This document shows, in pieces, positions 10,117 to 18,645 of a DNA stretch of 64,000 nucleotides (the first letter of the stretch is position 1; each line of letters starts with the position of its first letter). Under the pieces are notes generated by a model. That model had not been told where the DNA came from. It saw nothing but the letters and a program-made list of their open reading frames with translations, and made no database searches. Source of the DNA: Pseudomonas koreensis (lineage in GTDB: Bacteria > Pseudomonadota > Gammaproteobacteria > Pseudomonadales > Pseudomonadaceae); contig NZ_JAOEJU010000011.1 of the NCBI RefSeq assembly GCF_025447595.1, positions 1 to 64,000 on the forward strand. Direction: 5' to 3'. The position numbers were made by a program, and so were the translations under genes.

Positions 10117-11381
10117 GACGCGAAAAAATTACAGGGCGTCCGACCCTGGGTTCAGTCATCGGTCGCGGGCATTTGATCGTTGCGCTGGTCGGCGTGGCGA
10201 TGGCCAGCGTTTCCCTGACCTTGCTAGGGGTGCTGGCGCTGCGAGTCTATGCCGATCACAACCTGCATTTGATTGCCCGCTCGATCAGTTACACCGTGGA
10301 AGCCGCCGTGGTGTTCAACGACAAGGCTGCCGCGACCGAGGCATTGGCGCTGATCGCCTCGACCGAAGAGGTGGCGGACGCCCAGGTGCTCGACACGCAA
10401 GGCCAATTGCTCGCACGCTGGCAGCGTCCGGAGAACGGTTTGTTTTCCGAACTTGAATTACAGGTGGCGCGGGTCATTCTGGAGAAACCGATCAGTTTGC
10501 CGATCTTTCATCAGAATCGAGAAATCGGCCGTATTCTGCTGATCGGCCACGGCGGCAGCCTGATGCGTTTTCTGCTGAGCGGTCTGGCGGGCATCATTCT
10601 CTGTACTGCCATCAGTGCCTGGGTGGCGCTCTACCTGGCGCGCAGGCAATTGCGCGGAATTATCGGCCCGTTGCACAGCCTTGCCTCAGTAGCCCACGCC
10701 GCCCGTAGTGAGCGGGCACTGGACCGGCGCGTGCCGGCAGCAAAGATTGCCGAGCTCGACAATCTCGGCAATGACTTCAATGCTCTGCTCGATGAACTCG
10801 AAGACTGGCAAACCCACCTGCAAAGCGAGAACGAAACCCTCGCCCACCAGGCCAGTCACGACAGTCTCACCGGATTACCGAACCGGGCCTTTTTCGAAGG
10901 CCGCCTGATCCGTGCACTACGCAGCGCCCACAAACTGAACGAGCGCGTGGCAGTGCTGTTTCTCGACAGTGACCGTTTCAAGGACATCAACGACAGCTTC
11001 GGTCATGCCGCCGGCGACGCAGTGCTGGTGGCGGTGGCCAATCGGGTGCGGGCGCAGTTGCGTGAAGAAGATCTGGTGGCGCGTCTGGGCGGTGATGAGT
11101 TCGCCGTTCTGCTGACGCCCCTGCACAAGACCGAAGACGCCGAGCGCATTGCCGACAAGATCCTCGCCAGCATGGACACTCCGATTGCGCTGCCGGGCGA
11201 TAGCAGTGTCGTGACTTCGCTCAGTATCGGCATTGCGGTTTACCCCGATCATGGCGCCACGCCCGGCACCTTGCTCGATGCGGCGGATGCCGCGATGTAT
11301 CAAGCCAAGCGGTTGTCGCGCGGCGCCCAATTCACGGCCGGGTCGGAGCACCCGGTCGATCCCGTTCAAACCAGGAGCTGA
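10113..11381 (+). CDS. yfiN: YfiN/TpbB diguanylate cyclase
   Basis: Inner-membrane diguanylate cyclase making c-di-GMP, held off by YfiR. The first membrane segment is about residues 20-42, followed by a small periplasmic domain. The second segment is about 148-172, then come a HAMP region and a C-terminal GGDEF domain. The active-site GGDEF is exact at residues 326-330. The inhibitory RxxD site (REED) sits five residues before it, so product inhibition should be retained. The product has 422 residues, close to the P. aeruginosa protein. It starts in the yfiR stop and its own stop overlaps the yfiB start by one base. Confidence 0.94.
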   Translation: MRREKITGRPTLGSVIGRGHLIVALVGVAMASVSLTLLGVLALRVYADHNLHLIARSISYTVEAAVVFNDKAAATEALALIASTEEVADAQVLDTQGQLLARWQRPENGLFSELELQVARVILEKPISLPIFHQNREIGRILLIGHGGSLMRFLLSGLAGIILCTAISAWVALYLARRQLRGIIGPLHSLASVAHAARSERALDRRVPAAKIAELDNLGNDFNALLDELEDWQTHLQSENETLAHQASHDSLTGLPNRAFFEGRLIRALRSAHKLNERVAVLFLDSDRFKDINDSFGHAAGDAVLVAVANRVRAQLREEDLVARLGGDEFAVLLTPLHKTEDAERIADKILASMDTPIALPGDSSVVTSLSIGIAVYPDHGATPGTLLDAADAAMYQAKRLSRGAQFTAGSEHPVDPVQTRS

Positions 11382-11881
11382 TGCCCGTGTTCTCACTTTC
11401 CATTCGACTGTTTTCCACCCTGTTGCTGACGGCCATGCTGGCCTTGTCCGGTTGCCAGACCGCCCCACAAAAAGGCCTGACGCCGGCTCAGGTCGCTGTC
11501 CTCAAGCAGCAAGGCTTCGAGTTGACCGATGACGGCTGGGAGTTCGGCCTGTCGGGCAAGGTGTTGTTTGGCAGCGATGTCGAAAGCCTGAACAAGCAAA
11601 GTACCGAAATCGTCGAGCGTATCGGCAAAGCGTTGCTGGGTGTCGGCATCGAGCGGGTGCGGGTCGATGGCCACACCGATGCTTCGGGCAAGGAAACCTA
11701 CAACCAGCAGCTGTCACTGCGCCGCGCAAAAAGCGTCGGCAAAGTGCTGACCTCGGTCGGCATGAAAGAAGAAAACATCCAGCTGCAAGGCCTCGGCAGC
11801 CGCGAACCGGTCGCCTCCAACGACACCGCCGCCGGCCGCACCGAAAACCGCAGGGTGTCGATTGTGGTCAGCGCCGATTAA
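11381..11881 (+). CDS. yfiB: YfiB OmpA-like outer membrane lipoprotein
   Basis: YfiB is an outer-membrane lipoprotein with a peptidoglycan-binding OmpA domain. It sequesters YfiR and so turns YfiN on. The lipobox is LALSGC with the acylated Cys at 25. The OmpA signature VDGHTDASGKETYN plus LSLRRAKSV lies around residues 95-120. The product has 166 residues. It begins one base into the yfiN stop codon. Its 3' end overlaps the convergent LysR gene by 4 nt. Confidence 0.93.
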   Translation: MPVFSLSIRLFSTLLLTAMLALSGCQTAPQKGLTPAQVAVLKQQGFELTDDGWEFGLSGKVLFGSDVESLNKQSTEIVERIGKALLGVGIERVRVDGHTDASGKETYNQQLSLRRAKSVGKVLTSVGMKEENIQLQGLGSREPVASNDTAAGRTENRRVSIVVSAD

Positions 11882-12825
11882 TCGGCGAACTGCATTTCGC
11901 GGGTCTCACCCATCAACAGACCCTGATTGCGCTCCGTCACCTCGCGGATGTAATCCCACAACAGGGTGATCCGCTTGAGCTTGCGCAGGTCCTCCCGGCA
12001 GTACATCCAGAACTGCCGGGTGATGTCGATTTCCTCCGGCAACACCGGCAACAGGCGCGGATCCTGTGCCGCGAGGAAGCACGGCAGAATCGCCAATGAG
12101 CGTCCCTGCTGAGCCGCCACAAACTGTGCAATCACGCTGGTGCTGCGCAAATTGGCGCTGGCGCCGGGCAACACGTTCGCCAGATACAGCAGTTCCGAGC
12201 TGAACGCCAGGTCATCCACATAACTGATGAATTGATGCTTGCCCAGGTCGGCGGGGCGGCGGATCGGCGGGTGCTTGTCCAGATATTCCTGGGTCGCGTA
12301 GAGCTGCAAGCGGTAGTCGCAGAGTTTGCAGCACACGTACGGCCCGTGTTCCGGGCGTTCGAGGGCGATGACGATGTCGGCCTCGCGTTTGGACAGGCTG
12401 ATGAAGTGCGGCAACGGCAGGATATCAACCGAGATCGCCGGGTAGGCGTCGACGAAATGGCTCAATTGCGGGGTGATGAAGAAGCTGCCGAAACCTTCGG
12501 TGCAGCCCATCCGCACATGCCCGGACAGGGCGACACCGGAGCCTGACACCTGCTCACAGGCCATGTGCAGCGTGCTTTCGATCGACTCGGCATAACTCAG
12601 CAGGCGCTGGCCTTCGGCAGTCAGTACGAAACCGCTGGTACGCGACTTTTCGAACAGCAAAGTGCCGAGCGCCGCTTCCAGCGAACTGATCCGCCGCGAC
12701 ACGGTGGTGTAGTCCACCGCCAGGCGTTTGGCCGCCGTGCTGGCCTTGCGGGTACGGGCGACTTCGAGGAAAAACTTGAGGTCGTCCCAGTTCAGCGAGC
12801 CTAGAGAGGTGATGTTTTTTTGCAT
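11878..12825 (-). CDS. LysR family transcriptional regulator, probable regulator of mmsAB
   Basis: A 315-residue LysR-type protein. The N-terminal winged HTH covers residues about 8-66 (LNWDDLKFFLEVARTRKAST, then TTVSRRISSLEAALG), followed by a LysR substrate domain. The frame is open further upstream to 12894. I chose the ATG at 12825 because the LysR HTH normally begins within about ten residues of the start. It is transcribed divergently from mmsA, the usual arrangement for a LysR regulator and its target. P. aeruginosa uses an AraC-type MmsR, so this would be a different regulator for the same operon. The control target is inferred from position only. Confidence 0.88.
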   Translation of the reverse strand: MQKNITSLGSLNWDDLKFFLEVARTRKASTAAKRLAVDYTTVSRRISSLEAALGTLLFEKSRTSGFVLTAEGQRLLSYAESIESTLHMACEQVSGSGVALSGHVRMGCTEGFGSFFITPQLSHFVDAYPAISVDILPLPHFISLSKREADIVIALERPEHGPYVCCKLCDYRLQLYATQEYLDKHPPIRRPADLGKHQFISYVDDLAFSSELLYLANVLPGASANLRSTSVIAQFVAAQQGRSLAILPCFLAAQDPRLLPVLPEEIDITRQFWMYCREDLRKLKRITLLWDYIREVTERNQGLLMGETREMQFAD

Positions 12826-12840
12826 GATGGACGGGCTTAT

Positions 12841-12876
12841 ATGTGCGTTCTTATTAGAAGTTTGCACATCTATACT
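12841..12876. promoter_or_regulatory. LysR/mmsA intergenic dyad and mmsA promoter
   Basis: A dyad ATGTGC (12841-12846) / GCACAT (12864-12869) surrounds the near-palindrome TTCTTATTAGAA (12848-12859). For mmsA, a -35 of TTCTTA (12848-12853), a 17-nt spacer and -10 TATACT (12871-12876) can be read, so the dyad overlaps the -35. This is the expected place for a LysR activator site. A related sequence lies upstream of the cupin gene near 15973-16006. Confidence 0.5.
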
Positions 12877-12974
12877 CCAAAAACAGTCCGACAACCAATT
12901 CGTGACACACGCCTCATCTCAAGGCGAACCTATCGCCTTGGCTCCTAAGATAAAAACAAGTTCTGGAGACCAGC

Positions 12975-14501
<1,527 letters not shown>

Positions 14502-14510
14502 GGAATGGCC

Positions 14511-15398
14511 ATGAAAATCGCATTTATCGGTCTGGGCAACATGGGCGCGCCGATGGCGCGCAACCTGATCAAGGCCGGGCATTCGCTGAATCTGGTGGAC
14601 CTGAACAAAACCGTGCTGGCGGAACTCGAGCAACTGGGCGGCACCATCCGCGCTTCTGCTCGCGAAGCTGCTGAAGATGCAGAACTGGTGATCACCATGC
14701 TGCCGGCCGCGGTGCATGTACGCAGCGTCTGGCTCGGTGACGACGGTGTTCTCGCCGGGATCGGCAAAGGCGTGCCGGCGGTGGATTGCAGCACCATCGA
14801 CCCGCAGGCTGCGCGCGATGTGGCGGCGGCGGCCGCCAAACAAGGCGTGGCCATGGCCGATGCCCCAGTGTCCGGCGGAACCGGTGGTGCCACCGCAGGT
14901 ACGCTGACCTTCATGGTCGGCGCCACCCCGGAACTGTTCGCCACCCTGCAACCGGTGCTGGCGCAGATGGGCCGCAACATCGTGCATTGCGGTGAGGTCG
15001 GCACCGGGCAGATCGCCAAGATCTGCAACAACCTGTTGCTCGCCATTTCGATGGTCGGCGTCAGCGAGGCGATGGCGCTGGGCGATGCGCTGGGCATCGA
15101 CACCACGGTGCTCGCCGGAATCATCAACAGCTCGACCGGGCGTTGCTGGAGTTCGGAAATATACAACCCGTGGCCGGGCATCGTCGAAACGGCCCCGGCC
15201 TCGCGTGGTTACACCGGTGGCTTCGGCGCCGAGCTGATGCTCAAGGATCTGGGGCTGGCTACCGAAGCGGCGCGTCAGGCCCATCAGCCGGTGGTGCTGG
15301 GCGCGGTGGCGCAGCAGTTGTATCAGGCGATGAGTCAGCGCGGGGAAGGGGGCAAGGACTTCTCGGCGATCATCAACAGCTATCGCAAGCCGCAGTAA
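14511..15398 (+). CDS. mmsB: 3-hydroxyisobutyrate dehydrogenase
   Basis: NAD-dependent oxidation of 3-hydroxyisobutyrate to methylmalonate semialdehyde, the step before MmsA. The Rossmann motif FIGLGNMGAPMARNL is at the N-terminus, the substrate signature is APVSGGTGGA, and the catalytic lysine is in KICNNLLLA (K170). The product has 295 residues. Two in-frame ATGs lie at 14505 and 14511; the TGAGGA ribosome site abuts the first, so I prefer the second, which leaves a 6-nt gap. It is co-transcribed with mmsA and followed by a strong terminator. Confidence 0.94.
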   Translation: MKIAFIGLGNMGAPMARNLIKAGHSLNLVDLNKTVLAELEQLGGTIRASAREAAEDAELVITMLPAAVHVRSVWLGDDGVLAGIGKGVPAVDCSTIDPQAARDVAAAAAKQGVAMADAPVSGGTGGATAGTLTFMVGATPELFATLQPVLAQMGRNIVHCGEVGTGQIAKICNNLLLAISMVGVSEAMALGDALGIDTTVLAGIINSSTGRCWSSEIYNPWPGIVETAPASRGYTGGFGAELMLKDLGLATEAARQAHQPVVLGAVAQQLYQAMSQRGEGGKDFSAIINSYRKPQ

Positions 15399-15452
15399 TC
15401 GTCGTCAGGCCTGTGCTCGTCACAGGTCTGCAATTCAGATGCAGTAGGTGTT

Positions 15453-15490
15453 GCCGGGAAATCACGTCGGGTGGTTTCCCGGCTTTTTTG
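15453..15490 (+). terminator. rho-independent terminator of mmsAB
   Basis: Perfect 9-bp stem GCCGGGAAA / TTTCCCGGC with a 13-nt loop, followed by TTTTTTG. It lies between mmsB and the convergent cupin gene. Confidence 0.9.
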
Positions 15491-15492
15491 TA

Positions 15493-15837
15493 TCAGGCGA
15501 ACACGAAATATTTGCGCACGGTCTCGACCACTTCCCAGGTGCCCTTCATGCCTGGCTCGACCACGAAGATGTCGCCGGCGCGCAGGTGGATCGGCTCCAT
15601 GCCGTCCGGAGTAATGACGCAGTAGCCTTCCTGGAAATGGCAGTACTCCCACTTCACATAGTCCACCCGCCACTTGCCTGGCGTGCAGATCCAGGTGCCC
15701 ATGATCTTGCTGCCGTCTTCGCTGGTGTAAGCGTTGAGGTTGACGGTGTGCGGGTCGCCCTCGAGCTTTTCCCATTTGCAGGCATCGAGTACGGGCAGGG
15801 GATGGGTGTCGCGCAAAACGGTGATAGGTGCGGGCAT
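15493..15837 (-). CDS. small cupin-domain protein (DUF861 / ureidoglycine-hydrolase-like cupin)
   Basis: A 114-residue single-domain cupin. The barrel signature is in the C-terminal half: WEYCHFQEGYCVITPDG followed by LRAGDIFVVEPGMKGTWEV. This resembles the cupin_3/DUF861 group of (S)-ureidoglycine aminohydrolase and EutQ-like proteins. These are usually metal-dependent sugar or amine-binding folds; the substrate here is unknown. The frame is open to 16023, but only the ATG at 15837 gives a normal cupin N-terminus (MPAPITVLRD). The upstream part is AT-rich non-coding sequence. A hairpin in the leader covers its ribosome site. Confidence 0.8.
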   Translation of the reverse strand: MPAPITVLRDTHPLPVLDACKWEKLEGDPHTVNLNAYTSEDGSKIMGTWICTPGKWRVDYVKWEYCHFQEGYCVITPDGMEPIHLRAGDIFVVEPGMKGTWEVVETVRKYFVFA

Positions 15838-15870
15838 GACGGCTCCAGGCCAGAGGAAGTTAGAGCCGTC
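15838..15870 (-). promoter_or_regulatory. RBS-covering hairpin in the cupin leader
   Basis: Directly before the cupin ATG, the leader holds a perfect 8-bp inverted repeat (GACGGCTC / GAGCCGTC) with a 17-nt loop. The GGAG ribosome site lies inside the 3' arm, next to the start codon. In RNA this stem would occlude initiation, so translational control is possible. No known riboswitch fold is recognised. Confidence 0.4.
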
Positions 15871-16404
15871 ACCGTAGCCTTCGCGGGTGCTGTCGGAATG
15901 TCTGGGGTCGACCTCGAGATGTCTGTAAGCGCTGGCGCAGACTTGCGTAAAACCTGGATTTGCACCATTGCTGTGCATATATGACGATTCTAATACAAGC
16001 ATGCACCATAAAAGTTCAATCAATTTTTAGACTAAAACGAGATAACCATTCTGACACCTATTGCAAAACAAAATCGTCTGTACTATAACATTCGTACTAA
16101 AGGACTATTCCTCGGAAGGGAGCTCCAACTGAGTCACGGACAGACTTGAATCGGCTTTTTCTCATCTCGATAACTGACTTGGACTTCGGCTCAAGTGTGA
16201 ACTTCTATCTGTTGTTAATGAATAATGACAGTTGAATGAACCGGGCAGTTAATAAGTGGCGCGGACGCAATGTCTCGCGTGCTTTGAGTAAAAGCCTTAA
16301 GTAAACAGTTAATTATTATTTGTGCACTGGCGGATTTATATCTGCGGGATACGCACGCCTATTGAATTTTTATGTGCCCGGCATCAATGGAATGAGGCTT
16401 TATT
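15871..16404. promoter_or_regulatory. AT-rich intergenic region with divergent promoters and long leader
   Basis: About 530 non-coding bases between the cupin gene and the sugar operon, clearly more AT-rich than the flanks. Toward the cupin I read TTGAAC (minus strand, 16014-16019), an 18-nt spacer and TATTAG (15990-15995), overlapped by a TTCTAATA motif also present before mmsA. Toward the sugar operon I read TTGCAA (16061-16066), a 17-nt spacer and TATAAC (16084-16089). The predicted start near 16096 leaves a leader of about 300 nt. This leader holds several GGA motifs (AAAGGAC, CGGAAGGGAGC around 16099-16126) of the type bound by RsmA/CsrA. No ORF or known RNA family is recognised. Confidence 0.45.
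16080..16097. promoter_or_regulatory. operator-like palindrome, copy 1 (degenerate)
   Basis: The 18-bp sequence GTACTATAACATTCGTAC covers the -10 of the promoter of the sugar operon. Its complement matches the consensus of the three better copies (GTACG-N2-TGTA-N-ACGTAC) at 12 of 15 defined positions. The length and location over a promoter are the same, so I treat it as a likely weaker member of the set. Confidence 0.5.
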
Positions 16405-17376
16405 GTGGACGACATAAACGTAGTTGAAGTTTCGACGACTGTTGATAGTGCGAGTGAGCTTGGCCGGAACGTCTGGGTGCGTGCCGGCAGTCGCCTGACA
16501 CATGTGCAGATCAGCGATGACTGCTTTATCGGCTTCAGGTGCGATTTGCAGCACGCGTCCATCGGCAAATCCAGCATGTTCGCCACCGGCGCCCAGTGCC
16601 TGGGGACGGCGCAGTCGCCGGTTCGGATTGCCGAAAACGTCTGGCTGGGCGCCAAGGCCACCGTGGCTGCCGGTGTTTCCATCGGTGCCGGGGCCGTAGT
16701 GGCGGCTGGCGCGTTGGTGACAGCGGATGTGCCGCCGGACGCAATCGTCGTCGGCCGCCCGGCGCGGGTCATTGCCCGGCGCACCGTGGTCGAGGACGGC
16801 CGGCCGAGCCCGGAACCGGTGCTGGCCAAAGTCCAGGAGCGGGCGCGTCAGGGATTGCCGTCGATGCTCGATCGGTCCACGCAGTCGGTCGCGCGGCTCA
16901 AGTCGCTGAACCCCGACACCCTGACCTGGGACATCAGCGACGACGCTTTGATCGATGCCGAACTGCGCGGCGGAGCGTCGGTGGAAATCGCCCGGGACTG
17001 CATCCTGATCGGGCGCAGCAACCGTCAGGGCGGCATGTCGCAACTGGGCGGCATCGAATTGGGCACCGGCGTGCGACTGGCGGCCGGTGTGGTTATCGAG
17101 GCGGCCGGCGGTGTTTCCGTTGGTGCCTTCAGCGAGTTGTCCGAGGGGGTCACGATCGTGGCCTCCACCCATGATCATTCTTTCCGCTCACTGCCCTGGG
17201 AGGAGGCACCGGTGCGCATTGGAAGTCGTTGCGTTATTGGCGAGGGCGCCATCTTGGTAGGTCCACTGAATATTGGTGACGGTGCCGTTATCAAGCAGTA
17301 CTCGGTGGTTATAAGGGATGTATTGGAAAACACTGTGGTTCATGGCGTTGTTCAACTAATGGAGATTCAAGAATGA
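16405..17376 (+). CDS. tandem left-handed beta-helix (hexapeptide) acyltransferase
   Basis: A 323-residue protein with two blocks of isoleucine/valine-rich hexapeptide repeats. Block 1 (residues about 20-125) contains VRIAENVWLGAKATVAAGVS and ends in the typical VVGRPARVIARR. Block 2 (about 195-320) contains ASTHDHSF and IGEGAILVGPLNIGDGAVI. Such folds transfer acetyl or longer acyl groups from CoA to sugars. Two complete helices in one chain are unusual, since these enzymes are normally one helix per chain and trimeric. It starts at a GTG at 16405 after GAGG. It is first in the five-gene operon and overlaps the next gene by 4 nt. The substrate is unknown; an amino- or deoxysugar is plausible from context. 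Confidence 0.8.
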   Translation: MDDINVVEVSTTVDSASELGRNVWVRAGSRLTHVQISDDCFIGFRCDLQHASIGKSSMFATGAQCLGTAQSPVRIAENVWLGAKATVAAGVSIGAGAVVAAGALVTADVPPDAIVVGRPARVIARRTVVEDGRPSPEPVLAKVQERARQGLPSMLDRSTQSVARLKSLNPDTLTWDISDDALIDAELRGGASVEIARDCILIGRSNRQGGMSQLGGIELGTGVRLAAGVVIEAAGGVSVGAFSELSEGVTIVASTHDHSFRSLPWEEAPVRIGSRCVIGEGAILVGPLNIGDGAVIKQYSVVIRDVLENTVVHGVVQLMEIQE

Positions 17377-18623
17377 TTTTATTTGCCCCCAATCCAACCG
17401 GTTCCGGTCACAACATGCGCGCGCTGTCCATCGCTCAAGCGATCAAGAAACAGCGTCCCGACATGTCATTGACCGTGGCCCTGGCTTCCTTGCAGCCGAC
17501 TTTCACGCCGATGTTCGAAAAGTCCGGCGTTGAAGTAGTGGATATTGCCGGTCGTTTGGTCGATTACTCGAAAAAAAGCAACTTGTCGAAAGAACTCGAC
17601 TGGAATAATTACATTGGCGGTTATATCGCCAATACCTTCCTGTCCGGTGAGCGGATTCTGTCTTACCTGGCGCTGATCGCCGAATACAAGCCGACCGCTC
17701 TGGTGTCGGACTACAACATGGCCGCCTGCCTGGCCGCGATTTTCAGCGGCACGCCGCTGGTGTTCGTCACCGAGCGCTACGACTTCACCCTGTGCCAGCT
17801 CGAAGACCATGATCTGGCCGACGGCGGTTTCGAGGTCAATGCGCTGGAAATGGCCCGGGCCCGCACCGCGCTGCACAGCCAGTTCAACTGGATGATCAAT
17901 CAGAGCCAACTGGTGCTGACCGACAAACCTTACGTGGCCTCCCTCGATCAGGGCACACCGGTGGCCGAAGCGCTGGTCAGCGGCAAGGCGCATTTTGTCG
18001 GCCCGATGATCCGCGACATCAATGTGCAGACCGGTTTGAACGTGCGCGAGCAACTGAACCTCGGCGACTCGCCGTTCATTGTGGCTTCGATCAGCGGCAC
18101 CACGATGTTTGCCCAGAACAAGGACGCGCTGCTCGCCGCCTACCTCGACAGCTTCAAGGTCCTGCGCGAGCGCAATCCGGAACTGAAACTGGTGTTGCTG
18201 GGCCGTCAGGATATCCAGGCTCAGGACGGCGTCGTCTGCGTGCCGTACTACCCGGACTGGATGGGCCTGCTACGCGAAGCCAGCCTGCTGATTTCGGCGC
18301 CGGGCTGGATCACCGTAACGGAAATCGCCGCACTGCAGATTCCGACGCTGTTCGTGCTGCCGTCCAAATCCGAGTACCACGAACTCGAGGCGCTGCGCCG
18401 TCTGGAGCTGCTGGGTTTCCCGACGCATCTGGGCCACGACCGCGATGCGATCGTCGAACTGATCCAGGGCGAACTGGAAAAAGACACCGATGCCTCGGCC
18501 TACTACGCACCGCATCAGCAAGTGGCCGCGCCGGATGGCGAAGGTGCCGCCCGCGCCGCGACGCGCATCATCGAGTTGTGCCAGGGCAGCGTTGTGTCGC
18601 TGACCGAAAGCAAAGCCGCTTAA
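17373..18623 (+). CDS. GT-B fold glycosyltransferase (MurG/UGT-like)
   Basis: A 416-residue soluble glycosyltransferase-like protein. The N-terminal glycine-rich acceptor-domain start is APNPTGSGHNMRALSIAQAI. The C-terminal nucleotide-sugar domain contains SAPGWITVTEIAALQIPTLF (about residues 308-327), analogous to the donor loop of MurG and GT1/GT28 enzymes. There is no signal peptide or membrane segment. It overlaps the acyltransferase by ATGA and precedes the toroid protein by 22 nt. With rmlBA downstream, a dTDP-deoxysugar donor is plausible, but the acceptor cannot be read from sequence. Confidence 0.82.
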   Translation: MILFAPNPTGSGHNMRALSIAQAIKKQRPDMSLTVALASLQPTFTPMFEKSGVEVVDIAGRLVDYSKKSNLSKELDWNNYIGGYIANTFLSGERILSYLALIAEYKPTALVSDYNMAACLAAIFSGTPLVFVTERYDFTLCQLEDHDLADGGFEVNALEMARARTALHSQFNWMINQSQLVLTDKPYVASLDQGTPVAEALVSGKAHFVGPMIRDINVQTGLNVREQLNLGDSPFIVASISGTTMFAQNKDALLAAYLDSFKVLRERNPELKLVLLGRQDIQAQDGVVCVPYYPDWMGLLREASLLISAPGWITVTEIAALQIPTLFVLPSKSEYHELEALRRLELLGFPTHLGHDRDAIVELIQGELEKDTDASAYYAPHQQVAAPDGEGAARAATRIIELCQGSVVSLTESKAA

Positions 18624-18645
18624 CCTCAAGGAAGAGGGATTCACC

